In this document: one piece after another, positions 7,719-15,912 of the stretch
How positions within the stretch are numbered: the stretch's first letter is position 1
How the letters are laid out: every line of letters begins with the position of its first letter
Assembly: GCA_009827225.1 (NCBI GenBank)
Contig: WUAI01000015.1
Span: 1 to 64,000, forward strand
Reading direction: 5' to 3'
From: Flavobacteriaceae bacterium
GTDB taxonomy: Bacteria; Bacteroidota; Bacteroidia; Flavobacteriales; Flavobacteriaceae
DNA length: 64,000 bases
Notes under the pieces: model-generated
Told to the model about the DNA's origin: nothing
What the model saw: only the letters and a program-made list of their open reading frames with translations
Databases searched by the model: none
Position numbers and translations under genes: made by a program

Positions 7719-8501
7719 TTAAGCGATTTCAAGCAAGGCGTCTCCAAGCTCTTTTTTAAGGATATTCACAAAACGGGTATTGCTGATGTAGTGATCTTCC
7801 AGGAGTTTTCCGTCGCGAAGCAAACTAAACACCCCAAATCCTGATGGGGACATTCTTGCCTCTTCAGGAGATGTGATCTTGTGCACCATTAACGGAATTC
7901 CATAATCACTTGCGGTGCGCTTAAGTACACTCACACACTTGTCGTGCCATGGACACTGGTCCGCGTATAACAAATGCCAGCCCTCGTATTGTTCCTGCTG
8001 AAGGGTCCAGTCGATAAGTTTCGGATCTGCGGCATCATCATTCCATTTGAGTGACATGAGTTCAAATCGGCCGCGAGCATCGACCTGTTCAAAACCGTTA
8101 TTCTCAAAGATCGTCTTCTGGGTCATCCAACCACCTGCGCTGGTCATCACGCATACTCCATGCATTCCCAGTTTTTTGGCATCAGAGATCGCCTCGTTGA
8201 TCAACAACGCTCCATTCCCCTGGTTGCGGTCTTTCTTTCTGCCCACGTATAAACAATGGATGAACATAAAGCCATCGGCTTCCATCGGTCGCCAGGCAAA
8301 TTCCGCCGGGACATATTCGATGAAGCCTATCATTTTCTTCTTTTCGTCTTTCAGAATTTTGATCCGCAAGCCCTCCTCATATCTTTTCTCCAACCAGGCA
8401 AGCTTATCCTTAAAGCCGGGACTCTTTTTGTCTTTGATACAGAACAGGGTTTCTTTCATGGCGTTTTCCGTTGTCACGGAAACGATAGAATTCGTGCTCA
8501 T
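7719..8501 (-). CDS. GNAT acetyltransferase with C-terminal YoaP-like domain
   Basis: A 260-aa protein. The N-terminal part (about 1-165) is a GNAT acetyltransferase fold, with GFIEYVPAEFAWRP and the acetyl-CoA region RKKDRNQGNGALLINEAI. The C-terminal part (about 170-255) resembles the YoaP-like domain found behind GNAT domains; it includes LLYADQCPWHDKC, a C-x4-C arrangement reminiscent of a thioredoxin-like active site. Substrate unknown. It is monocistronic, upstream of a hairpin-rich intergenic stretch. Confidence 0.82.
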   Translation of the reverse strand: MSTNSIVSVTTENAMKETLFCIKDKKSPGFKDKLAWLEKRYEEGLRIKILKDEKKKMIGFIEYVPAEFAWRPMEADGFMFIHCLYVGRKKDRNQGNGALLINEAISDAKKLGMHGVCVMTSAGGWMTQKTIFENNGFEQVDARGRFELMSLKWNDDAADPKLIDWTLQQEQYEGWHLLYADQCPWHDKCVSVLKRTASDYGIPLMVHKITSPEEARMSPSGFGVFSLLRDGKLLEDHYISNTRFVNILKKELGDALLEIA

Positions 8502-8784
8502 AACTATTGAATTTAAGGGGCGGGAAAAGATTGGGGTAAATGTAGGTAGTGTAGTGGGGATGGGAAATGATAATTGTCAGATGGGAAGGATTACTCACTT
8601 CGTTCGTGATCCTGAACTAGCCCCCTTTGCAAATAGAAAATACACCCTGCACTAAGAACAGGATTCTTTGCTTCGCAAAGTTCCTGACAAAGCTCAGTAG
8701 TCTAAATGAAAAGCCCTAAACCTCCGGTTTGGTCTTTTTTATTTCTACTTCGGAATCGAAGCGAACTTCATTCCTCGTAGAAAT
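8502..8784. other. gene-free, hairpin-rich intergenic stretch next to tRNA-Arg
   Basis: No convincing gene is present here. Visible structure includes a small hairpin TCAC-N7-GTGA near 8594-8608, CTTTGC/GCAAAG near 8675-8690, an imperfect stem with AAACC/GGTTT around 8709-8740, and the left arm of a 15-bp inverted repeat at 8734-8748. These look like decayed terminators or tRNA-flanking repeats. Confidence 0.45.
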
Positions 8785-8791
8785 AAAAAAG
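8734..8791. repeat. 15-bp perfect inverted repeat
   Basis: Arms CTTTTTTATTTCTAC (8734-8748) and GTAGAAATAAAAAAG (8777-8791) are exact complements around a 28-base loop. The right arm overlaps the A-tract of the tRNA-Arg terminator, so on the minus-strand transcript the terminator U-tract could instead pair with the distal arm. Confidence 0.7.
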
Positions 8792-8813
8792 CGCACCGTT
8801 ATGGTGCGCTTTT
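8785..8813 (-). terminator. terminator of the tRNA-Arg gene
   Basis: Stem GCGCACC/GGTGCGC (8791-8797 and 8803-8809), loop of five, flanked by A and T tracts on both sides, so it could act in either direction. It begins 11 bases past the mature 3' end of tRNA-Arg on the minus strand. Confidence 0.8.
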
Positions 8814-8823
8814 CATTCTTAAG

Positions 8824-8897
8824 TGACCTCGGCAGGATTCAAACCTGCAACCTTCTGAGCCGTAATCAGATGCGCTATTCAGTTGCGCCACGAGGCC
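8824..8897 (-). tRNA. tRNA-Arg (anticodon ACG)
   Basis: Read on the minus strand this folds as a 74-nt cloverleaf: acceptor arms GGCCTCG and CGAGGTC (with one G-T pair), D stem GCGC/GCGC, anticodon stem TCTGA/TCAGA around loop TTACGGC (anticodon ACG, read as ICG after A34 deamination), and T stem GCAGG/CCTGC with loop TTTGAAT. The discriminator base is A and CCA is not encoded. Confidence 0.95.
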
Positions 8898-9075
8898 GTT
8901 TTCGGGCAGCAAATATATGAACTTTTTAAATTTATCGACACATAAATATACAAAATTTAATAGGTCGCAAATAGCAATTTCAACCCCCGTACTAGTCCCC
9001 ATTTCCACCTTTATTTCAAACATTTTCACAAAATCTATGCAGATGTTTGTTACTGTAAATCTTAAAACGTACAGT

Positions 9076-9504
9076 ATGAAAACTTCAATTATTAAAACCA
9101 CTCCTTCGCTTATTATTTTATTCACCCTGCTGGCATTTTCTTTTACTACCGGTGTTCAGGCCCAAATGGCCAATGCCGATAAAGGGGTATTTCAATTCGA
9201 TATGGAAGAGATCGATTATGGTACCATTCAGCAGAATGACAACGGTGTCCGTAAATTCACCTTTACCAACCGAGGCCGTGCTCCTATCCTTATATCCAAA
9301 GTAAATACAAGCTGTGGCTGCACCGTTCCCTCATTTTCTAAAGAAGCCGTATTGCCCGGCGAAAGAGGAATTATCGAAGTAAAGTATTCCGCCAAGAAAA
9401 CCGGCCGATTTTCAAAATCCATCACGGTGATCTCAAATGCCGATGAACCAATGAAGACCCTGAAGATCAAAGGAAATGTGGTAGCCAAAAGCAATAGCCT
9501 ATAA
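9076..9504 (+). CDS. DUF1573 domain secreted protein (copy 1)
   Basis: A 142-aa exported protein of unknown function. The ATG at 9076 is chosen because it places a signal peptide at the N-terminus (about residues 1-29, ending GVQAQ); the longer reading frame from 8917 would bury it. The mature part is a single Ig-like DUF1573 domain containing IDYGTIQQ, FTFTNRG and the signature SCGCTVP, with ISNADEP and LKIKGNV near the end. A paralogue lies at 35091. Both are single-gene units ending in strong terminators. Confidence 0.88.
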   Translation: MKTSIIKTTPSLIILFTLLAFSFTTGVQAQMANADKGVFQFDMEEIDYGTIQQNDNGVRKFTFTNRGRAPILISKVNTSCGCTVPSFSKEAVLPGERGIIEVKYSAKKTGRFSKSITVISNADEPMKTLKIKGNVVAKSNSL

Positions 9505-9508
9505 AAAC

Positions 9509-9541
9509 AAAATCGCCGTCCAATTCAGACGGCGATTTTTA
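9509..9541 (+). terminator. bidirectional terminator between DUF1573 and clpS
   Basis: Perfect stem AAAATCGCCGTC/GACGGCGATTTT with a seven-base loop, in the convergent gap. A and T tracts on both sides allow termination from either strand. Confidence 0.85.
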
Positions 9542-9574
9542 TTTCATCTAAGTTTAGGTTAGTACTGCAGCCTT

Positions 9575-9850
9575 TTAAAGGATTTCAGCGGAAAGACCCG
9601 CTTCAAGTAATTTGCTGCAACGTGGTTTGAGTTCATCAAAAGAACCGGTTTTAACGGTACACTTTCCGTTATAATGAACAATTAAAGAACATTGTTCAGC
9701 CTGCTCCGGCGTATGGTCGCAAGCATAAATGAGGGTATTGATCACATGATCGAAAGTATTCACATCGTCATTGTATAACACGATCTGATTTTCCTTATCA
9801 ACTTCCTCCAGAAGTTCAACTTCTTCTTGATATTTTTCCTGAGTACTCAT
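9575..9850 (-). CDS. clpS: ATP-dependent Clp protease adaptor ClpS
   Basis: A 91-aa adaptor that delivers N-degron substrates to ClpAP in the cytoplasm. After a short acidic N-terminus it has the signature LYNDDVNTFDHVI, in which the Asp/Asn residues line the N-degron pocket, followed by the C-terminal alpha/beta fold. It is the last gene of a six-gene minus-strand operon, eight bases after prmA. Confidence 0.93.
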   Translation of the reverse strand: MSTQEKYQEEVELLEEVDKENQIVLYNDDVNTFDHVINTLIYACDHTPEQAEQCSLIVHYNGKCTVKTGSFDELKPRCSKLLEAGLSAEIL

Positions 9851-9858
9851 AGCTATAG

Positions 9859-10695
9859 CTAATGTACAAATTTTGCAGCAATCCAGTTGTTTTTCAATTT
9901 GTTATCAACGAATCGAAGGCCCTCATTATTGCATGCATCTTTGATGATATCCAAGTCCTCCTGGTAAAATCCGCTCAACAAAAGGGAGCCTTCTTTCTTC
10001 AATGCTGAAACGTATACAGGCATGTCCGCTAAAAGGATATTTCGGTTGATATTTGCAATAATAAGGTCGTATTCTGCATTGGGACTTATTTTAGTGGAAT
10101 CTCCCAAATACACCTGGATTCTTTCACAGCCATTACGTTGTGCATTCTCCTGGGAATTCTCCACACACCATTCGTCGATATCAATGGCGTCGATTTGAGT
10201 CGCTCCCCGTTTCTCGGCAAGTATAGCCAACACAGCAGTCCCGCAACCCATGTCCAATACTTTCTTCCCTGCAAGGTTTTCTTCCAGCAAATACCGCAAC
10301 ATCATATAGGTGGTCTCATGATGCCCGGTACCAAACGACATTTTCGGTTCGATCACTATTTCATAATCTCTGCCATAATTTTCATGGAATGGTGCTCTCA
10401 CGACACAGGTTTCTCCCACCTCGATAGGATCAAAGTTCTTTTCCCATTCAGCGTTCCAGTTGACCTGTTCGATTTCTTTTTGCTGAAATGTGATGGTAAA
10501 TTCATTGGATCGCAGGATTTGAATATCGTCGAGAATATCCTCCTTCCATTCCTTTTCCTGAATATAGGCCAAAACCCCTTCGGCAGTTTCAACAAAACTA
10601 TCAAAGCCCGCGTAGCCAAGCTCGGCGATCAGGATCTCTGTGCCGGGTTGCTGGGGATGAACCTTGAAATCATATTCCAGGTAGATGGGGGTCAT
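9859..10695 (-). CDS. prmA: ribosomal protein L11 methyltransferase
   Basis: SAM-dependent enzyme that trimethylates ribosomal protein L11. At 278 aa it is near the usual size. The N-terminal substrate-recognition region is followed by FGTGHHETTYMML, SAM motif I VLDMGCGTAVLAILA, and the PrmA motif IIANINRNILL. Its ATG overlaps the tpiA stop by four bases (ATGA), implying translational coupling. Confidence 0.94.
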   Translation of the reverse strand: MTPIYLEYDFKVHPQQPGTEILIAELGYAGFDSFVETAEGVLAYIQEKEWKEDILDDIQILRSNEFTITFQQKEIEQVNWNAEWEKNFDPIEVGETCVVRAPFHENYGRDYEIVIEPKMSFGTGHHETTYMMLRYLLEENLAGKKVLDMGCGTAVLAILAEKRGATQIDAIDIDEWCVENSQENAQRNGCERIQVYLGDSTKISPNAEYDLIIANINRNILLADMPVYVSALKKEGSLLLSGFYQEDLDIIKDACNNEGLRFVDNKLKNNWIAAKFVH

Positions 10696-11444
10696 GAAAA
10701 GGCATTCACAATTTGCATGAAATCATGGGCTTTTAAAGAGGCTCCACCAATCAACCCGCCATCCACATCGGGCTTGCCAAATATTTCAGCAGCGTTGTTA
10801 GGCTTTACACTTCCTCCGTACAAAATGGAAACCCCCTGGGCTACTGCGTCCGAATACGCTTCACTTATGGTTCTACGAATGAAATCGTGCATCTCCTGGG
10901 CTTGCTCGGGAGAGGCAGTCTCACCCGTGCCGATGGCCCAGACAGGCTCATAGGCCAGTACGATCTTTCCCCAGTCCGATTCAGAAATATGAAACAAACC
11001 TTCACTCAATTGGGACTTTACCAGGTCGAAATGGGATCCTTTTTTACGGTCGTCCAATTCTTCTCCAAAACAGAAAATGATCGTCATACCCTGAGCAAGG
11101 GCCGCATTTACTTTTTCGGCTAACAGCGCATTGGATTCCCCAAAATAAGCGCGGCGTTCACTATGACCCAGAATCACGGTGTTCACACCTACACTCTTAA
11201 GCATGGTCCCGCTTATTTCACCTGTATAGGCACCGCTCTCCGAGTGATGCATGTTTTGAGCCGCTACCTTGATGGATGAACCTGATAAGGCCTCCGTCGC
11301 TGAATGCAGATTGGTGAACGTGGGCGTTACAATAACCTCCACCCCCTCAGGAAGAGCTCTTGATTTTAAGTCGGTAAGAAGTTCCCGGGTCGCTCCCAGA
11401 TCGTTGTTCATTTTCCAGTTTCCTGCCACAATTTTTTTTCTCAT
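10692..11444 (-). CDS. tpiA: triosephosphate isomerase
   Basis: Glycolytic enzyme interconverting dihydroxyacetone phosphate and glyceraldehyde 3-phosphate. The 250-aa length is canonical. The catalytic Lys is in GNWKMN (residues 7-12), the catalytic His in ILGHSERR, the catalytic Glu in AYEPVWAIGTG (loop 6 follows), and the phosphate-binding YGGSVKPNN is near the C-terminus. It lies in the operon between the ABC-type permease and prmA. Confidence 0.97.
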   Translation of the reverse strand: MRKKIVAGNWKMNNDLGATRELLTDLKSRALPEGVEVIVTPTFTNLHSATEALSGSSIKVAAQNMHHSESGAYTGEISGTMLKSVGVNTVILGHSERRAYFGESNALLAEKVNAALAQGMTIIFCFGEELDDRKKGSHFDLVKSQLSEGLFHISESDWGKIVLAYEPVWAIGTGETASPEQAQEMHDFIRRTISEAYSDAVAQGVSILYGGSVKPNNAAEIFGKPDVDGGLIGGASLKAHDFMQIVNAFS

Positions 11445-11456
11445 GTTTTCTGAATT

Positions 11457-12533
11457 TTATCTCGTTCGTATTTTGGGATCCAACCACCCATAAATAATGT
11501 CGACAAATATATTGATTAGAATAAAGACGGTTGCAATAATTATTACGGCTCCCATAATTACCGGCAGATCCAAAGTATTTAAGGCATCTACGATTTCCTT
11601 GCCCAATCCATTCCAGCCAAAGATGTATTCCACGAATACTGCACCGGCCAGCATGGATGCAAACCACCCTGATACCGCAGTAACAACAGGGTTTAATGAA
11701 TTCTTCAAAGCATGTTTCCGGATCGTCCGAGCTAGGGAGAGTCCTTTGGCCTTCGCCGTTCTTATGTAATCCTGATTAAGTACTTCCAAAAGAGAATTAC
11801 GCATCAGCTGACTCACCACGGCCAGTGGCCTTATTCCTAAAACAATGGCCGGAAGAATTAGATTTTTCCATTGAATGTATTTGCCCTCTCCAAAATCGTC
11901 CACTTCATACAAACTACCGGTCATGTTGAGATTGGTAAGATCGTTCAGCACATAGCCAAAAAGCCAGGCAAAAATGATCGCACTAAAAAAAGACGGAACA
12001 CTCATTCCGAACGTACTCACTAGCTGAATAGTTTTGTCCACCCAGCCATCCTTAAAAAGCACCGAAATAATCCCAAGGAATATTCCCAGGCCTATGGCGA
12101 TAATGATAGCCGAAACCGCGAGGACCACCGTATTTGGTAGAGTCTCAGCGATCACCGTGGTTACCTTTTTCCCATTCTTCTGAAAGGATTCCCGCAGATA
12201 GGGGTACTTGAAAACCACCGTGGAATTTCCAATATCGAAAAGTGAAGTAGCCCGGTACTTATTCGGACTCAAATATGAGTAATCATCCTCCGAACGACTG
12301 TGGAATGACAAAGGAGAAAGATCGTTGATATAGTTCAGGTATTGCGTCCCCACAGGCAGATCGAACCCATACTTTTTCTTCACCACGGCCACTTGTTCCG
12401 CTGTCTGATTCTGTCCCAGCATCATTTTCGCCGGATCGCCCGGTAGTATGGTAAATAGCAAAAAAATGACGGTAATTACCCCAAAAAGGGTGAGTAGCGC
12501 ATAACCTAATTTTTGCAAGACATATCCAATCAC
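11457..12533 (-). CDS. ABC transporter permease, DppB/OppB type
   Basis: Inner-membrane permease of 358 aa with an N-terminal transmembrane helix (GYALLTLFGVITVIFLLF), a periplasmic segment of about 100 residues, then five membrane segments. The EAA loop appears around RTAKAKGLSLARTIRKHALK. In DppB-type systems it pairs with a DppC permease, ATPases and a binding protein; none is nearby, so partners must be elsewhere. The start is GTG and shares its G with the stop of the upstream gene (TAGTG). Confidence 0.85.
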   Translation of the reverse strand: MIGYVLQKLGYALLTLFGVITVIFLLFTILPGDPAKMMLGQNQTAEQVAVVKKKYGFDLPVGTQYLNYINDLSPLSFHSRSEDDYSYLSPNKYRATSLFDIGNSTVVFKYPYLRESFQKNGKKVTTVIAETLPNTVVLAVSAIIIAIGLGIFLGIISVLFKDGWVDKTIQLVSTFGMSVPSFFSAIIFAWLFGYVLNDLTNLNMTGSLYEVDDFGEGKYIQWKNLILPAIVLGIRPLAVVSQLMRNSLLEVLNQDYIRTAKAKGLSLARTIRKHALKNSLNPVVTAVSGWFASMLAGAVFVEYIFGWNGLGKEIVDALNTLDLPVIMGAVIIIATVFILINIFVDIIYGWLDPKIRTR

Positions 12534-13636
12534 TATTCCAGTATTAGGTCCTCTACATCGTTCCAGTGCAGCTTCTGCATGATCGTCCCACTTCGTAATT
12601 CCAGGATGCCCGGATTACTTCGCACAATGGTTTTAAGAGTAGTCATGTCGCAGAAATAGAAATCAAAAAACAGTTTCTGATTTTCTTTGAGTAGTTCGGT
12701 TTCTTGCTGACTTGAGGCAGATAAACCAATCACCATGTAGCCTTTCCTCAAAGCCTCTTCCGTTTTTTCCCTGATCCCGGCATAGCCCTCCAATTCAGTA
12801 TTGTCAAGACTGTAGGCAATCACTACAATCAGTTTGTTCAACGCCATCAAATCTTCGGTATAATCGGTGCCCTCACGTTCCATAGTAAAATCGTGAATAG
12901 GTGGTTCGTAAGGTTCTCTCAGGAATTTAGTATCCACGCCTATTCTTGTACCACCTTCCGGTTTGGGATCCATTCCCGAAGTATTGGAAATCACCGTTTC
13001 GCGCCCGTTAATCTCATACTTCCATTGGTATTCAATGATGGGAGGCGGTGCATCTTCCGGAACGGTCATGCCTTCCGTTATATTCGCACCAATCTTGTAT
13101 GGACGGAAATCCACCACAGGTAAATGCGTGAGCACATGATAGCCCAACCACAAGCACAATACTAAGGATGCAAAAACACTGATGCTTCTGATATTTCTGC
13201 TGAAAAATGGTTGAATATGTTTACGCCCAACGTACAAGAGAAGAATCAGTACCAAAAGCACCACATCTTTCCAAAAGGATTCCCATGGAGTAAGTTTCAG
13301 CGCATCTCCGAAGCAACCACAATCTGTAACCTTATTGAAATAGGCCGAATAAAATGTGAGGAATGTGAAGAATATGATCATCCCCAAAAGGCTGAATAAG
13401 GTAAACTTCTTCGCATATCCCAGGATGATCATGACTCCCAGCATCACTTCGTAGATCACTACGAACAGGGCTAATAACAACGAATAAGGAACTAAAAATT
13501 CCAGGTTTAAAACTTCAGGAGCGAAATAGTCCTGTAGCTTGAATGAAAAGCCGACAGGATCATTTAATTTAATGAGTCCGCTGATAATAAATAATACCCC
13601 AACAAATATTCTGGCAATCCCAACGAGTATTTTCAT
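12533..13636 (-). CDS. BT_3928 family membrane protein (DoxX-like N-terminus)
   Basis: A 367-aa membrane protein. The first 160 residues hold about four to five hydrophobic helices of DoxX/MauE type (IFVGVLFIISGLIKLNDP is the recognisable start, and FGDALKLTPWESFWKD is conserved). The remainder (about 180-367) is a soluble domain that could be thioredoxin-like, but I see no CxxC. It is conserved in Bacteroidetes next to DUF1599 and tpiA; function unknown. Confidence 0.8.
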   Translation of the reverse strand: MKILVGIARIFVGVLFIISGLIKLNDPVGFSFKLQDYFAPEVLNLEFLVPYSLLLALFVVIYEVMLGVMIILGYAKKFTLFSLLGMIIFFTFLTFYSAYFNKVTDCGCFGDALKLTPWESFWKDVVLLVLILLLYVGRKHIQPFFSRNIRSISVFASLVLCLWLGYHVLTHLPVVDFRPYKIGANITEGMTVPEDAPPPIIEYQWKYEINGRETVISNTSGMDPKPEGGTRIGVDTKFLREPYEPPIHDFTMEREGTDYTEDLMALNKLIVVIAYSLDNTELEGYAGIREKTEEALRKGYMVIGLSASSQQETELLKENQKLFFDFYFCDMTTLKTIVRSNPGILELRSGTIMQKLHWNDVEDLILE

Positions 13637-13648
13637 AGTTCAATTTCT

Positions 13649-14194
13649 TTATTCCACAATTTCTTCCAGATGTATTAATGCAAACACCGCATAGTTGATC
13701 ATATCCTGGTAATTCGCATCGATTCCTTCACTCACGATAGTCTTACCCTGGTTGTCTTCAATTTGCTTCACCCGAAGTAACTTCTGCAGGATCAAATCGG
13801 TTAAAGAACTTACACGCATGTCCCTCCAGGCTTCACCATAATCATGGTTTTTATCCATCATCAATTGTTTGGTAATAGCTACTTTTTCATCATATAGTGC
13901 TATAGCCTCATCAGTATCGATATCGGGCTGCTCCACCACGCCTTTATCCAATTGGATCAACGCCATAATGGAATAATTGATAATCCCAATGAATTCGCTG
14001 GTCTCTCCTTCGTCAACTTTTCGTTCAGTGTTTTGTTGTAAACTGCGGATTCGCTGCGCTTTGATAAAAATTTGATCTGTTAAAGAGGGCAATCGTAAAA
14101 TACGCCAGGCACTGCCGTAATCTTTCATTTTATTGATAAATAAATCCCTGCAGGTTTGGATTACAGCATCATACTGTTTCGAAGTAGCCGACAT
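13649..14194 (-). CDS. DUF1599 domain protein
   Basis: A 181-aa cytoplasmic protein with a tandem repeat of the DUF1599 unit. Both halves contain a D-Y-G-x-A-W-R motif (KDYGSAWRILRLPSLTDQIF near residue 23 and HDYGEAWRDMRVSSLTDLIL near 115) followed by an INY(S/A)-containing helix. The family is thought to be related to all-alpha nucleotide-binding folds; activity is not established. It is the first gene of the six-gene operon that ends in clpS. Confidence 0.83.
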   Translation of the reverse strand: MSATSKQYDAVIQTCRDLFINKMKDYGSAWRILRLPSLTDQIFIKAQRIRSLQQNTERKVDEGETSEFIGIINYSIMALIQLDKGVVEQPDIDTDEAIALYDEKVAITKQLMMDKNHDYGEAWRDMRVSSLTDLILQKLLRVKQIEDNQGKTIVSEGIDANYQDMINYAVFALIHLEEIVE

Positions 14195-14246
14195 ATAAAG
14201 TGTAAGATTTTGCGTAAATTTCGCTTAAATAAATCAATTTAAAAAA

Positions 14247-15080
14247 TTGTTTACCCTCAATTGTAACGGCAAACTCATCGACCTTAAAAAACCTAAGGTC
14301 ATGGGGGTAATTAATGTCACTCCGGATTCATTTTACGATGGTGGAACAACTACGGTAACGACTGAAATATTATTCCAGGCCAACCGTATGATGGAACGTG
14401 GAGCCACTTTTCTGGACGTTGGAGGTTCCAGTTCAAGACCCGGTGCTGATGAAGTTTCCGAAGAGGAAGAAATCCGTCGCGTTATACCGGCTGTGAAGGC
14501 AATCTTAAAAGAATACCCGAAAGCACTTATCTCGGTAGACACTTTTCGGAGCAATGTGGCTATGGCAGCGGCTGATGAAGGTGCTGTGATGATCAACGAT
14601 ATTTCCGGGGGTCAATTAGACCCGAAAATGCTAAGCACCGTTGGTAAATTAAAGCTTCCTTATGTGATGATGCATATGAGAGGTACTCCCCAAAACATGC
14701 AATCCCTTACCGATTACGACCATCTCATCAAGGACATTTTGTTTTATTTTTCTGAAAGGATCCAATTGGCGAAAGAGGCGGGTATTAATGATATAATTGT
14801 GGATCCCGGATTTGGATTCTCAAAAACCCGTGAGCAAAATTTCGAACTGCTCAACCATCTGGAATTATTCAAGTCGCTCGATTGTCCTATCCTGGCTGGA
14901 ATCTCGCGTAAGTCCATGATCTATAAAACGCTGGACATTACTCCTGAAGAAGCCCTGAACGGAACCACGGCGCTTCACTCCATTGCATTATTAAAGGGGG
15001 CATCCATCCTGAGAGTGCATGACATTAGGGAATCTGTGGAATGCATCGAGCTGGTTGAAAACTTAAAAGCGTCCTCCTGA
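14247..15080 (+). CDS. folP: dihydropteroate synthase
   Basis: Folate-pathway enzyme condensing 6-hydroxymethyl-dihydropterin diphosphate with p-aminobenzoate. The 277 aa include MGVINVTPDSFYDGG (pterin loop, residues 19-33), FLDVGGSSSRPGA (loop 2), ISVDTFR, MHMRGTPQNMQ, DPGFGF and GISRKS. The start is TTG: no suitable ATG precedes the conserved N-terminus. It is divergent from the DUF1599 gene and is followed 43 bases later by the diadenylate cyclase gene. Confidence 0.95.
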   Translation: MFTLNCNGKLIDLKKPKVMGVINVTPDSFYDGGTTTVTTEILFQANRMMERGATFLDVGGSSSRPGADEVSEEEEIRRVIPAVKAILKEYPKALISVDTFRSNVAMAAADEGAVMINDISGGQLDPKMLSTVGKLKLPYVMMHMRGTPQNMQSLTDYDHLIKDILFYFSERIQLAKEAGINDIIVDPGFGFSKTREQNFELLNHLELFKSLDCPILAGISRKSMIYKTLDITPEEALNGTTALHSIALLKGASILRVHDIRESVECIELVENLKASS

Positions 15081-15123
15081 AATTTTAAAAATTTCAACTA
15101 CATTTACAAAAAGCTGGACTGAT

Positions 15124-15906
15124 TTGGAATTATTTGATATTGCCGAAATACGGATCATCGATATAATCGATGTAGTGCTGGTGGCATTTCTTATGTATTA
15201 CGTCTACAAATTGGTCAAAGGGACAGTAGCCATCAATATTTTTATTGGAATCGTGATTCTTTATGCAATTTGGAAAGTAACCGAATTGCTGGAAATGGAA
15301 TTACTCAGCAAAATTTTGGGTGGGTTCCTGGGTGTTGGAATCATCGCCCTTATCATTGTTTTTCAGCAGGAAGTACGTAAATTTCTTCTGATGCTGGGAA
15401 CCACCAATTTCTCTGCACGAAAGAAGGTATTAAAACGACTCAATCTCCTCTCCGATTCGGAAATAGCTACCGACATTAATGCGGTCCTTGCAGCGGTAGA
15501 AAAGATGAGCCGAAGTCTTACCGGCGCCATCATCGTGATTCAAAGAAATAACAGCCTGGAATTTGTCAAGTCCAATTGCGATCGCATGCAACTGGAAGTT
15601 AATCAGCCTATACTCGAAAGCATTTTCTATAAGAACAGCCCACTGCATGACGGGGCACTGATTATTGAAGATAATATCATCACAGCCACCCGGGTTATCT
15701 TACCAGTTTCCAATGATAAGAATATCCCGCAACGTTTCGGGCTGCGACACAGAGCTGCCATAGGTATTACGGAAAAAACGGATGCCGTATGCCTGGTTGT
15801 TTCCGAAGAAAACGGTCAGATCTCCTACATCAAAGAAGGAGATTTTGTGTTGTATGAGGACATGGCCGATTTGAAAGATCAATTGGAGGAAGATCTAAGC
15901 TTTTAG
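15124..15906 (+). CDS. cdaA: diadenylate cyclase CdaA (c-di-AMP synthase)
   Basis: Membrane-anchored enzyme joining two ATP into cyclic di-AMP, a second messenger for potassium and osmotic balance and the cell wall. Three N-terminal hydrophobic helices (to about residue 80) precede the DAC domain, which has the catalytic DGA in SPLHDGALI and the RHR motif in FGLRHRAAIG. The length of 260 aa is typical. The start is TTG. Unlike the Firmicutes cdaA-cdaR-glmM arrangement, its neighbours are folP and a DUF3667 gene. Confidence 0.95.
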   Translation: MELFDIAEIRIIDIIDVVLVAFLMYYVYKLVKGTVAINIFIGIVILYAIWKVTELLEMELLSKILGGFLGVGIIALIIVFQQEVRKFLLMLGTTNFSARKKVLKRLNLLSDSEIATDINAVLAAVEKMSRSLTGAIIVIQRNNSLEFVKSNCDRMQLEVNQPILESIFYKNSPLHDGALIIEDNIITATRVILPVSNDKNIPQRFGLRHRAAIGITEKTDAVCLVVSEENGQISYIKEGDFVLYEDMADLKDQLEEDLSF

Positions 15907-15912
15907 GATTAT

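Noticed and set aside
8917-9075. N-terminal extension of DUF1573 copy 1
   Set aside because: It would place 53 residues ahead of a clean signal peptide, so the ATG at 9076 is preferred.
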